Origin: Gloeophyllum trabeum ATCC 11539
Lineage: Eukaryota; Basidiomycota; Agaricomycetes; Gloeophyllales; Gloeophyllaceae
NCBI RefSeq assembly: GCF_000344685.1
Contig: NW_006920412.1
Location: 2,722,893-2,786,892, forward strand
Length of the DNA: 64,000 bases
Reading direction: 5' to 3'
The notes beneath the pieces were generated by a model, which saw only the letters and a list, made by a program, of their open reading frames with translations, was not told where the DNA came from and ran no database searches. Shown here piece by piece: positions 35,756 through 47,706 of the stretch (its first letter is position 1; each line of letters starts with the position of its first letter). Made by a program: the position numbers and the translations under genes.

Positions 35756-38477
35756 CTATGAAAGTGCACCAAGAGGATCTTGCTGGACCTCACGGCGCTC
35801 TCCCTGCGTAGGAGATACAACCTGTGGTGGGTCCGGGACAGGCGGTCGAGACGGTGCGATATAGTTACTCGGTGACACCGTAGATACCCGAGGAGGAGGG
35901 CGAGGGAGCGTGGCAATGTGGGAAGCTGGCTCCGAGAAACTAGACTTGGTATAGTTCCAAGGGGCCATGGGCATCCCACTAGTGTTGGGCGCCAGGACCA
36001 TAGGTGTCGCAGGGGAAGAACGTGAAGGTGGAGGTGATCGTACAACAGGCGGTGACGGGGATCTGGCAAAGCGAGCGGAAGGTGGAGAGCGAGACGGCGC
36101 CAGGCCATCGGCAGTACCCGAGTGGTATGGTCTTGGTCGAGACTCATTGGAAGGCGGGACGGGAGGAGCTACCGGCCGAGGGAGTGTAACAACAGGTAAA
36201 GGCTCCTGCGCCGTCCTCGCTGATGACTCTGGTGGCGGTTCCTCCTGCGCCTTGGCCTTCCGCCTCTTGAATTCCTCCTCCCCAACTAACCTCTCCTCTT
36301 CCACGAACGTGGCGCCACTTGTGAGAACATCCCGAACGTACGCCAAGCATTCTAGCGCCTCTCGTTTCCGTTCTTGGACGCTCTTGAGGTCGTCTTCAGC
36401 CCGGTTATCTTCGTCTTGAAGCAGAGTATCCACGATCCAGGCCACAGAAACCCCGAGCTTTTTTTGCGTGGAGCGTAATTGTGATATCTCCCTTTCCATC
36501 TCAAATCTAGTGCGGGGCTCCCATGGCGGTCGCTCCTCTGGCGGCCTCTCGTCAGTAAGAGGAAAGTCCGTGAACGACGTAGAAGACGCCGGTGGAGTCC
36601 GGACTAGCGAAGCCGCGAGCTCTGGCAGATTCCGCTAACGCAGCGTGTCAGATGTACGGCCGGTATAAGCAAGCCACCGCAGAAGGCATACCTTGATTTC
36701 CGTGACTGCATTCATTAATGTTTTATTGATACCAAGTGCCTCACCGCGGTCCAGCAGCCCCCTTGCAATCGACTCCAGGGCCACCTGTGACGACTGCTGC
36801 CTCGAATGCCCGGCTCTGGGAGCACTGGCATTCCCATCTGATCTATGAACAGGCATGTCAGACCCAGACCTGCCCCTCGGTCCTCGACGTTGAGGGCGTG
36901 CAGGCTCTGGTTCGGGCACCTCCGCAGGGATGTGTAGGAAGTTGCGGTTCTCCTGAACCATGGCGGCACCCGTGGCTGGGGTCGGGCACATTTGCAAGGC
37001 TAGTGCCTGCTGCAGGAGGATGGTCGTATGGTGCCGAGAAGACGAGGGATCGCTGGCTGATTGTGGAGGTAGTGGAGGATAGCGGAGGAGGCACATCAGT
37101 TGTTCGTTATCACTAGCAGGTATTACTGCACATATAATACCCGTCAACGAGGCAAGACAAATGACAGGACACGACTAGACTCACGTTTGTTGCGTATTCG
37201 GATGAGCATTGCAACGCAAACCCACTGGGCTAGATCCAATGTATGGTCAACCGCGAACAGTCCATCCCACAGGACCATAGCATCCGGCAAAGTAAACTCT
37301 CTTGTGAACAAGAGACGGAGCATCCGCCTTCATACAGTTATAATCAGCTCCCGCGGAGAAGCACGAGCGAAGCAATATACCTACATCCCATATATCGTCG
37401 GCTCGATACCCGACGAGTGCAGCGCCTTCCACAACTCTGGGTCGACGCTCTTGAGCAAGTTGAACTGGATATTATGACACGCCTGGACGATCGGTGTCAC
37501 ATACGGCTGGAGCGGCTGTATGTCCTTTGTGTTCAGATCGACATGGGCCGGGATTTTCGAGAATGAGGCCGCCGTGGTAAGGCTCTCCCTCCACTCATAC
37601 CACCGCCCTGCACCCTCCATAACCGACACGAAAAGCCGCCAAGCGTCCGCCGCCTGCCAAGTCTTGTCACAGACGTCCGCCAACGCCTTATCAGTATCAC
37701 CGCCGCTCGCGACGTTCACCGAATCGTAATCGACGGCATAATACAGGGGCGCGAGCAGCTCGTGCATGCCCTGTCTGTACCCAATGTCTGGGTGTGTTAC
37801 CGAGTATATGAAGAGGATGTTTGTAAGCTGGTATTGCACCTCCACATCACGGAAATAGTCGAGGTCCGGGAAGCTGGGAGAAACTCATGCGTATCGGAAT
37901 GCACGGGAGAGGGGAGAAACCTCACGTGCGCTCTACATCCTGCTGAATCGTCTTCCGAAGCTCCATCGATGCAAACCACTCCTTCCAGGGATTCTGGGGC
38001 GAGGTAAGGGGAGAACTCAGGATATTAGGGCGGAGTAGCGTACCTCCTGGTCCAAACTAAGTGGATTGTTCTTATCCAGGTCTCCGTTCACTCCAGATCG
38101 CTTGGGGGAGCCGGTCATGCCTGGAATAACCAGTTTCTCCTCGTAGCTCCCATCCGGTGCTCGGAGATGCTTCAGGAGCAGGTCACTGTATTGTCTGCGG
38201 TAGCCCCTCCAGCTCTCCAGGAACGACGTAATCGACAGGTCTATACGCGGCTTGAGTGGGTCTTCGGGTGTCAGAAAGACCTGCAGTGTTGGTCGCGTAA
38301 CAGCTAAGCACGTCTACAGATTACGGAACATACCTTCCAAGCAATACTCCTCCCTGGGACTCTGGCACCCTCATCCTCTGACTGGCGCAGGAGTCGGCCG
38401 CCTAGCGCAGCATCCCTGAGCTTTGCGAGACTTAATGATGAGTGGAATATGTGATTGAAGACGTCTCTAAGATCCAT
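35756..38477 (-). CDS. TBC1D5-type Rab GTPase-activating protein
   Basis: Minus strand. The N-terminal part (FNHIFHSSLSLAKLRDAALGG ... SIAWK) and the TBC core (NPLSLDQENPWKEWF, TIQQDVERTFPDLDYF, HPDIGYRQGMHELLAPLYYA, GIEPTIYGMRWLRLLFTREF, AMVLWDGLFAVD) follow human TBC1D5 closely. The glutamine finger (YRQGMHELL) is present, but the family arginine-finger region could not be fully read. The C-terminus is long, with a coiled coil (MEREISQLRSTQKK) and a Pro/Ser-rich tail. TBC1D5 acts on Rab7 with retromer at endosomes. The start is uncertain: the ATG at 38,477 is used, but an upstream exon before WFDLLGS is possible. Confidence 0.8.
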
Positions 38478-38887
38478 TAGCAGTAGCCAGGTAGATCCCA
38501 GGAGATCGAACCAACTGCGTCTCCTTCAAGCGAGCCACCGTCTCACCAGCCATTGTCCTTGGTAGCACACGTTGGCTTGCACGGCTTCAGATTGGACGAC
38601 AGAGTCAAACGAAGACGTCTAGGGTAGGAGACGCTGCACGACTTTCGCGTCCAAGTTAAAACCATGATGCGGTCAGAGTCCCCGCTGAGCTCTGAAAAGG
38701 TACCGCTACTCCGCCCGTGCCAGTGCAGACAGTCCTGATCCATACCTGGCCCACTAATTTATTCAAATGTGAGTGGACTTCCTCATCTGTACGGGACTCA
38801 GATCGCCTGAAGATACACTCCGATAACATTAGTCCGTGGTATATGTTACACTACACCGTCCACTGGTACAATATAGAATTCCTTCAT

Positions 38888-39501
38888 TTACTGCTTTCCC
38901 CAGACAGCTTCCTTTCCAGCCTGTTTAGCAGCCTCGTCACCGGCGACATGTCCATACGCCAGCTTGGCTGCACCAGTGGCCATAGAGGCAGCACCGGTAA
39001 CCGCACTCGTGGCAGTAGATGTCAGACCGCTGGTTGTACGACTAGCACCCGTGCCGGTCGACTTGGGCGGATTAATGGCATTTGCCCAGCCATCATCTAC
39101 AGGAGCGATTATGGTCAGAACTGCATGTCCGGGGAAACGTGCGTCGAGTCATGGACGTACCGTCATTCGAGTGTTCGTTCAGGGGATCGATATTCGTCGT
39201 CTCGATGATACCTGGCCGTGATTCGATGACACCGGCAGTCTTGGAGAAGTTACGCTTGGCCTGGCGGTCACCGTCGAAATTGCTCGGTGCGCCTGCACCG
39301 ACCTCTTCCGACGTCGGGTCAGTTACCTAGATATGGCTGTTGTTAGGTCACGTTCGTCAACGTCCGAGTTGTCGGTGCACTGACGAAGTTGGCAGCGAGA
39401 GGATCAGCATGTGTGCTGGAAGTAGTTGGGTTCGCCACACCGGGGTGGAGGTCGACACCCTTGTTACCACCGAGCGAGATATCCTTGTCGTTCAGGGACA
39501 T
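38888..39501 (-). CDS. small hydrophilic CsbD-like stress protein
   Basis: Three exons (39501-39385, 39326-39161, 39096-38888) give 163 codons. It is hydrophilic, rich in Gly, Ala, Asn and Thr, with no signal peptide or membrane segment. It starts MSLNDKDISLGGNKGVDLHP and ends KLAYGHVAGDEAAKQAGKEA..., a pattern like CsbD and LEA-type stress proteins that protect against drying or heat. The match rests on the C-terminal repeat-like segment only. A good TATA box close upstream suggests a strongly regulated promoter. Confidence 0.65.
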
Positions 39502-40093
39502 GATGTTGTGTTGCGTATGCAAGTGTCGTTAGGATAGATAGATAGACAGTGGTTGACGTTTGAACTTGCAGGATAAGCCTGCAGATAATCCATTATATAC
39601 ACGAAACGAACTGCGAGTGACGTTGTGGGGTGTCAAGCGAAGTGTGGGGTACGTGGAGAGGAGGGCAAATACGCAGGAATAGTTGGCGCACTGGATGGAG
39701 GCATGATGCAAGAGATAACGCCTTCAGCCACAAGCGCTGAAATGGCTGTTCCCCGCCAACACTAGTGATGTCACATGTGGCTGTGGCCTCCTCCCACGCT
39801 TCCCACGGGTGCTTCTCTTACAGTTTGATAGCTACTAGGAATTCGATTGGCTGAGGCTCAGTAGAAGGTGTTGAGAAGCAACGCTCGACGAGTTAAGCAG
39901 TACAAAGGTGCTAAAAAGCAGAGCGAGTGTGGGCTGCGAAGACACAGTGATAACGGATCCATGTAACGATGACCCCGGCGACCACTAGCAGTTTGCTCCG
40001 TCGCCGGGAAGTGAAAGTACAAGGGAACGAGTGACTTGAAGGCTGGATCTATGTAGCGGAGAAATGAAACCCAAGAAACGAGTTGATCAGAGC
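39502..40093. other. promoter of the CsbD-like gene and 3' end of the P450
   Basis: Nothing coding is supported in these 592 bp. They hold the TATA box of the CsbD-like gene and the 3' flank of the P450 gene, both on the minus strand. Confidence 0.4.
39591..39600 (-). promoter_or_regulatory. TATA box of the CsbD-like gene
   Basis: On the minus strand the bases read GTATATAATG, about 90 bp upstream of the start codon at 39,501, a normal position for a TATA-driven fungal gene with a short leader. Confidence 0.55.
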
Positions 40094-42317
40094 TCAGTTC
40101 GAGTCTTCGAATTCAGTAGCCTCCTTGACCAAGTCCAGAATGCGCTCGTGCCTAGGCCTTATATCGCACTTGAAAGGCAGCGGTCGCCTAGTAGAGAGCA
40201 AGTAAGAATATGGCATACTCAGATAGCGCACATTACGCACACGATGATACCGTCCGTCGTCGCAGGGACCGGTATGACAGGTCTGCCGCTTTCGTCCAGT
40301 GCCAGATTCACTTCCAGCGCTGCTGCAGTCCTGGCGATGTTGATCCAGACGGAGTCGTCAGCAAGGTGGGAACCCGGACAGACTCGTCTACCGAAGCCGA
40401 AAACGAAATCCTTAAAAGACTACGGTCAGCAACTATTCGGAGAAGGTGCGAAATGCGCGCACACTTACCTTCGGATCACGTTCCGCTAGTGCACCCATAA
40501 ACCTGTCGGGGTTGAATTCGAACGGATTATGGTAAACATCAGGGTCATGCAAGAATTTCCTTCAAGTAGATACGTGAGCATGCTCCTGGCATCAGATACT
40601 GACTCGAGGACAGACCAGACATTCGCTACAACCCACGATCCTTTCGGTATGAGGTAGCCGTCGTATACATCATCAGCCATGGCTCGGTGAGGGACGGCTG
40701 GGATTGCTTAGCGTGAGCTCAGGACTGAACAGCATATTGTTGCGTACCTAGAGGAACGATAGGCAACCAACGGAACAATTCTTTGCATACTGCCTCGACG
40801 TATGGCAACGCCTCTCGATCATCGTAATTTGGCAACCGCGCCCGACCGACGACAGAGTCGACTTCACACTGCACTTTCTTCTGCACTTCCGGAAACAAGC
40901 ACATTGCCAGGAAGTAACTCTGGACGACGGACACAGTCTAGACGATGGCGGTCACGCAGTGCACTATATAATGGTGGTCCAAGATTAATTGATACTCACG
41001 GTATCTGCTCCAGCTAGAGGGGAGAGAGTGAGCTATGGTATACATCATGTGTAGAACTACTTACCACCATAAAACGAGAGCGCAGACCACTTTATATCTT
41101 GCATCCGCTCCTCTGAAATATGTGGATCCTTAAGCAGATCCGCCGTGTACGACGGGGAAGCCGTCCCCTTGGCCTGGTAATAAGTCAGCCTTAATAAAGT
41201 GAGACCGTAATTCATTCGTGCGCACCATTTGCTCTTCCACAAATTTCAGCGGTACTTCAGCCATATTCTCGCAGGATCGCCGATATTTCGCAGCTAGCCT
41301 CTGGAAGCCGGCACCGGGTATCCATGGAGGTACGTACTTCAGTAGAGGGAGTAGATCGACGAGGTATTTTCCCGCTGTTGTGCAGTCGCTGAACTCTTCC
41401 ATAGTCTGCTGACTGCCATTACGACACATAACACGAGGACGCCAGGCAGAGCTACGAACCTTGTCAGCCATGTAAACGAAGGGATCTTGGCCGTCCTCCT
41501 GGATCTTGTACCCGTACGTTATGTAGAGTATCATAGCTCCCGCGGTCCTGCATTCCTATTAATAGGTTCCTGCTTTGGAAGAGTGGACTTACTTCCGCGT
41601 AGCCTAAGAGTCGAACAGTTTTCAGCACTTAAGTCAGGAACGCCTGGCGGAGGAACTTACTTCATCGACTCGGGAAGGATTACTCAAGACCCGCTTCAGA
41701 AACATTGCGGCTTGATATTCCTCGGCGGGGTAGAATTTCTTCATACTGCCGCGAGTGCCAATTACTCGTCCAATCAGCTACACCTCCCGTTAACTACCGA
41801 AATGACACAAGTAAGGAAGGACTACCTTGCGATATTCTCTGAACCTAGGCCCATAACGTGAGTTACTGAGCGCTCGGCCCCACCCAGACAGCTCAGACAT
41901 TGGTAGCTCCGGTCGATCCGCGTAAGTATTTCCCCGCTTGTCGAGGATGTCGACCGCAATGTTTGGATCGTTTATGATCACCCAAGTCTGACCGAATAGC
42001 TTGATGCTCATGATGCCACCTGTCCGCAGCGTCAGTATAAGATCATATAGGTGGTGCACCTACCTACCCCACCGTTCTCCCCATTTCGCAAAGGTCTCCC
42101 AGGCGTGGGCTTTCGGCATATCGAATATATTTCCTGAAAAATATGGTATCTGAGCAGCGGGACAATGCGTCAATCTCTCCAACCGACCAACTAAAGGGTA
42201 TCCATTTGGTCCCGGAGGGAGCCTCGATGAACGATGCCTGTCTTGAGCGATCCAGAGACAGATTAGACATAACAAGATAACCGAAAAATCAGTCGAACTC
42301 AAAGTGTATGTCGACAT
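40094..42317 (-). CDS. cytochrome P450 monooxygenase, microsomal
   Basis: Minus strand, many small exons. The N-terminus is a membrane anchor (FSVILLCLICLWIAQ) followed by the hinge RLPPGPNGYPLVG. Then IFDMPKAHAWETFAKWGERW, the I-helix region with GADTT-like spacing (WSALSFYGAGADTT, across an intron), the ExxR motif in VEAVCKELFRWLP, and the haem loop FGFGRRVCPGSHLAD, whose Cys codon is 40,378-40,380. The last exon, after an intron at about 40,170-40,235, reads RPLPFKCDIRPRH and ends at 40,094. This organisation matches the large CYP5144/OrdA-like families of Agaricomycetes, which oxidise small lipophilic or aromatic substrates. The substrate is unknown. The nearest biosynthetic gene, a PKS, is about 14 kb away. 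Confidence 0.88.
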
Positions 42318-43627
42318 CCTGGCCGAGAATACGACAGAGTCAAGTGGAACTGACGTGTCCTCCGCTTGTGCGCCTGCTCATAAGGCAGCCTGAGTCGTGG
42401 GGGGGCCTTCCCAGAATGGTTTATGTTTCGGCTAGAAGCAGTAAACATTCACGTACATGGTGAAACGTGCCCTGTAAATATAAATTCCGTGAATCGAGGT
42501 GCAACCCGATACGGTCATTTTAGCCGACTAGAAGGCACGTCTGTAGACAGCTCCGGGAGAGAACAGCGTGAAAGGGACAGGTACGCACTGGGTGATTGAT
42601 AAAAATAATCAGGTAAGTCAAAAACAACCGGTCTGCATCAATCACGTTTATACCCATGCATTGCCAAGCATGTGGCGTAGAACGCCATGGACCCACAAAG
42701 TCGTATGGTACGGGGTACTTGTACCGCAGCGACCTTTCGCTTCAGGCATCGGTCATCTCAAACGCACGGAAAAGAAACCCGGGAGAAATCAAGCATCACT
42801 AGGTATGGGTCCGCATCAATGCCAGTCATAGGCCCGAGCGTCATCTATTCATGATGAATATCGAAAGAGCTTCCGGCGTTTACATCCTCGAGTGAGTACA
42901 GCCTATCAATGAAGTTTGAGCGCGCTTCTATGTCCCGAACTTCAGAGTATAGCCGGATATTTCTCCATGTTTCGGGGCTACCAGTTTGCGAGGGCAGAGC
43001 AGACCTACAAATCGCCTTCGAAGGTTGCCTCCACATTCTACTAGTACCCAAAGAGAGATTTCGGGGAATACCGGAGATGAATGCATGACCGACGACGCCG
43101 AACCCTTCCTTCCAACATTATTCCGCAAAATCAGTCGTCTTATTTGCTGGTCATCAGAACTCACTAGCGCAGTGAGTTCATGTGTTCTTGTCTTAACTTC
43201 CCTGCGGTTCAGACGAAGGCGGTAGTACAGCGCATGCTCAGGGAGGTGCCTGGTTTCATTGCTACTAGAATGGAACCTATTCATCCACCGCGGACCGGTA
43301 GTTAGTTCATGGAAGTTTGGCAATAAATTAGCTGACGGCAGATAGGTGCGGGCTGAGGCATCCTTTGACGGAAATCTGATGGCTGGCATGAGGGCGTACG
43401 ATTCTTGTTTCATGGCTCCTGCGGGAGTAGGATGAAACATATCAGACGACATGAACTGCTGCGTCAGGATTTCTTGAGGTTAGTGGTGGAAATATACCGA
43501 GCTGTCATGAAATACCACAAGAACCAACAGTTTCGTAAAATTTACATTGGTACATAAATCTCGGTCCAGTCGAGTTTACATTCCATCCCCAGGCTACCTT
43601 CGTCCCCCGCTGTTCCTTCGGGCCAAG
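42318..43627. other. divergent intergenic region with an unassigned ORF
   Basis: This 1.3-kb gap lies between the divergent P450 and DUF6534 starts. A minus-strand frame at 42,928-43,452 (174 codons, starting MSSDMFHPTPAGAMKQ) has no recognisable domain or exon partners. Composition is AT-richer than the neighbouring genes. It may be decayed mobile-element DNA. Confidence 0.35.
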
Positions 43628-45499
43628 ATGGCGACCAACCTCGATAGCACGTACGCACTTTTCTCGGTATCCTTGCTCCTATTTTTCATCAAATCAAACT
43701 GGGCTATAGTCTGGGCGTGCTGTATATCTCCACTCTTGTCTCAGCGACGTATGTGTCATTTATTTGCGCGCGCAGTATTGGATAGTCGCTGACCCTGGTG
43801 ATTTGGAATATCCAGCTTGTATGGAGGTAAGCAATCTACGACCAATATAACATCCGGGAGCCTCTGCTCAAGTGTGCGCAAATTGGCTGCCCAGTGGGGT
43901 GCACACAGATCTGGTTCTATTTCCGAAAGTATAGGATTAAAGATCCATGGTGGGTCCAGACCCTGGTGCGTCTCAAGTACTTGAGAGGCTACGGTATCTC
44001 AGTGTTTGCTCAGGTCGGACTCCTTTCTGTCTTCGACACTTGCCAGCAGGCAGTGCTCAGTGGTACTGCTTACACCCATATTGAGCAAACGCTGATCCGT
44101 CTGAAAAATTGTTTCCTGGCAGCATGCGGTATGTTGTTCGACAGAAACCCTATCAACGTCAGGCCTCTCCAGCTGACTTCCTCAACAGTTTACCGCTACC
44201 TAGTGACTTTCCACGACACTGCAGCAATCAGAGTCGTACTAGTGAAGTAGGTGAAACGTATCATGCGCGCGAGTATCCCTAAATCATTGCAGAACACTCA
44301 TTATCGAGATATTTTTTTCGAACTTCATTGCGATTTTTGTCCAACAGTAGGTGGTACACCATGACTCGCGTCATTACTCTAACTTGGATTTCGGTCCAGA
44401 TTCTACTGCTGGAGAATCTATAAACGTGAGTTGGGAATGCCACATGTTTTTACAGTGGAGCTCACCGCCCGGAACAGTAAGCAACAATATAGCTTTAGCC
44501 GGGTTTCTGGTGCGTGGTTACAAAAGAACGACAGTGGAAGGCTCCTGACGGCTCAGGTCCAGACTTGCGTGGCATGGGCTAGCCTCGCCGCTATCACTGG
44601 TACGTCTGTCAATTAGTTGAAGACTCGCGCCACAGTCCTTATTCGACGATATTCGCTGTCAGTGTATTGTGCAAAGTCGTAGGTGATTTCATGCACCACG
44701 GGAACAAAGCCTGATCCGAACACAGCCTTCATTTTGATACTTTTGCTCAGTTGGCCACCATCTCCGTGAGTCTTTAAATGTTTCCTCGACGGCGAAGTGT
44801 ACGACATAGCGACGGGAGATAGAGCTTATCCAAGACGTGCAATATCTTAGCTGCCGCTGCAGACGCACTGATCTCTGCTGGGATGATATTGGTACTCAAT
44901 ATGTCGGTAAGCTAAAGCACATTGTAGCAATCGAACATCACTTATCAGATATCTTTCTGACATATCTCAGAAAACCGGGTTCAGGAGATCCACGGACATT
45001 ATCAACCGGCTGGTCAGCATATTTGCGTTTCATTTTCATTTCTGGTTCGGTTGAGTTGATCAACATGTAGATGATCTTCACATTCAACACCGGACTACCT
45101 ACTTCGTTCTGCGCTATCATGGCTTGTGTATGCGTGAGTTGAGCAGGCATTCTGGTCTAGTGAGAGGGTTGCAACCGTTAACATCTGTTTCAGATCAGCG
45201 CCTGGCCTGATACAGTGGGTACAACCCTATTTGTTGGATCCTGCGATTGATGACGGCCCATAGTTCTGGTATATGTTCTTCTTCCTGCAAAGTGAGAGGT
45301 TCAAATCTCCTCTTATATTGCGCCTGACCTAGGGAGCGTCTTCGAAGTGGGGCGTTTCTACACCAACAGCTTCATGGTTACTCTGAATTCGCGCGAATAC
45401 ATCCGCTCGATGACGGACCCCACGAATCGCCCCGAAAGTTACTCACTTCCTACCCGTACTCCGGGAGTCAATTCCATACCCAGCGTAGGTATCGGTTAG
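43628..45499 (+). CDS. DUF6534 multi-pass membrane protein
   Basis: A short first exon MATNLDST joins across an intron to LGVLYISTLVSATYVSF, the usual opening of the DUF6534 family (a small Asn/Thr-rich start, then a hydrophobic helix). Further exons give WFYFRKYRIKDPWWVQTLV, LLSVFDTCQQAVLSGTAYTHI, YRYLVTFHDTAAIRVVLVK, TLIIEIFFSNFIAIFVQQWY and TLTWISVQILLL, that is several membrane helices, and the family C-terminus TNSFMVTLNSREYIRS. Introns are many and short, and some boundaries, especially at 44,400-45,350, are unclear; a broken copy cannot be excluded. DUF6534 proteins are a large basidiomycete family without known function. Confidence 0.7.
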
Positions 45500-45952
45500 T
45501 CAACCCAGGGTCTTCCAGAGCGCGACTGATGGAAACTTACAGCAGCAACTAGCCATAAGGATCGATACAATGACCGAACACGATACCGACAGGCAATACC
45601 CGGAGGATGCGAAAGGTGCGAAGGCCCAGGTCGCTTAGCCGGGGATGATTCACCTTCGTTTGCCAACTGGAACGGTGCACCAAGTAACCCGCATATCCTT
45701 TTCGTCCCCACTTCCCACTATATGTGTACGCATCCTTCCGCCAGTACTGCGTAAAATCTTGTTGTTTCATTCTGAGGGTGATTCAATCCTTGTATTCTCG
45801 ACTTCCATCAAGTAGGGAAAATAGTTGCGGAGGGACGAGCGCCTAATCTCGCTTCGCGATTATTTTTGGCCTTCAGTCAGTGACTGGTGACTGTCAGCAA
45901 GTGTCAGAACCGCAGAGTTCCTGCTCATTTTCCCCTGATACCACCATCGACC
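45500..45952. other. intergenic, no gene supported
   Basis: Two overlapping minus-strand frames of about 70 codons occur here but show no family or splice support. Confidence 0.35.
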
Positions 45953-47706
45953 ATGGCGACGATATGCAAGAAACCATTGCATAAAGAGTATGCTCGTCGC
46001 ACTGTATGCAGAGACGACGCAAACGGATGGTGCTCCAGAGAATGGGGCTGCAAGTTCAGTCACGATCTCCTGGAGATGGGCAGACTTAAAGGCCTCCTTG
46101 GCGACATCGAGGTGTTGCGAGAGCCTCTGGAATACCTGACGTTAGAATACGTTGGTAGTTTTGAGGCTTTCGGACACCACGAGAGTTGGGGGGAAGGCTG
46201 GAGGATGACTGTCAGAGCACGGGAACTCCACGGACTCTTCAATGAAATCAGTCCACCTATCGTCATCGAAGCGGAGAACGTCAACGAAGTAATCAATAAG
46301 GTGGAGGATGAATTACTCTGGAATGGCTATTCAACAGGACGCGCGGAGCACATGGTAAGCGGTAGATTAACCACTGCATTCTGCGGTGTCTTACCAGTGG
46401 TCTAATCTCACACCAGGGACAAAAATCCAAGAACACGGTCTGCAACGCATTCCACGATAACGGTAGCTGTAACAAAGGCGACCGCTGCAGGGAAAGTCAT
46501 ACTTTAATCGATCTATCATGCATTCGTCGCATGGTAGGCAGTCCGGGCTGGTACGGCACAGAAACTTTTTTGGTTCTCCAATTTATAGTCGAAGATGGGA
46601 GTAGAGGGCCCTGGAAAGTCTCCTTACACTCGAGGCGAGCAAGAATGACGGACGGACGTCCTGAAGGGTACCTATACAGGTTCCCCGTGCCACTTGTGAC
46701 TATGGGAGGAGATTTGCATGCATGTCTACGAAATCTGCAGCAGATGGAAAGTAAACCATCGCCGATCACTCCTCACGGTACCGACTCCGCAATTCCTTTG
46801 CCGCCGCAGGGACTACACAAGATACAAGTGGCCGCTCAGAATTCACCTCCCCACTTCCCCGTCTTGACAGCGACCGACATTACCGAGTACGGTAGTGCAG
46901 CCGAACCATGGAGAGCACCAAGCTCATCGAGAGCCACAGCTAACAGCGGACTAACGAGGAAGCCTCCTGTCGTCCAAACCCCATCGTCGGCCGCGTTTGT
47001 CCCGCAACGATCCCGGGTCATCAATAATGCACCTCCTGCAAGACCCACCCAGACAACGACTACAATTCCAACCCCAAGGTCTATCCCACCTGCCGCTACT
47101 TCGCCGACGCCTGACGGTTACAACAACCGAGCCAACGCTCCTGTTCACACTTCGACCCAGACCAGGTATTGTCTCTTTACCGGTGCCGTAGCGCATCCGA
47201 CACATGGGGCCCATGCCATCTCCGCTGCCCGCCCTGCACGCACTGCTCCAGATGTTCCCAACACGACACGAGCAGAGGGCCTCCAGGGTAATGTGCGGCA
47301 TGTAAGCAGCCCTAACTACCTCCATATGACTATATACCCATTCAACAATAACCCGCTGTCACCAGACGATTCAACCGGCAAATGTACGAACACAGGACGT
47401 CGTTATACCAAAAGTAGAAGAGACGGAGGCGGGATCGCGTTCGGGATGTTGGGCGGGAGCAGCTTCCTTCGTACGGTTTCTGTTTGCATGGATGTAGGTC
47501 GTACAGCATACACCATACTTTTGTCATCGTATGTCCATACCGAGATAGAATCCTTGTATCAAAAACAATGTCCAGTGGTCATAGGTACACCACATCCCAA
47601 CGTGCACCACACGTCGTGGTCCAGGTATTCAAAACCACATCGAGACCGAGAAACTGACATCTTCTGCCCTCATCGCATGCCACCAACCGGGAGGGAAAAA
47701 CAGTAA
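45953..47706 (+). CDS. two-finger CCCH zinc-finger protein
   Basis: Two exons (45,953-46,354; 46,417-47,706) keep frame. Two CCCH fingers are visible: CRDDANGWCSREWGCKFSH (C-x7-C-x5-C-x3-H) near residue 20, and CNAFHDNGSCNKGDRCRESH with the same spacing, at the start of exon 2. Such fingers usually bind RNA. Between them lies a helical segment; after them the protein is Pro/Ser/Thr-rich without domains. The final 26 codons overlap the 3' end of the JmjC gene on the other strand, so the true C-terminus may be cut short by an unrecognised intron, and residues beyond about 440 are doubtful. Confidence 0.7.

Noticed and set aside
42928..43452. 174-codon minus-strand frame as a gene
   Set aside because: No recognisable domain and no partner exons; kept only as a note in the intergenic entry.
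45278..45320. B-box-like GGTTCAAATC that might mark a tRNA
   Set aside because: No matching A box or foldable tRNA precedes it, and it lies inside the DUF6534 gene.
46951..47325. 124-codon minus-strand frame
   Set aside because: Antisense to the Pro/Thr-rich part of the CCCH gene, whose frame is continuous.
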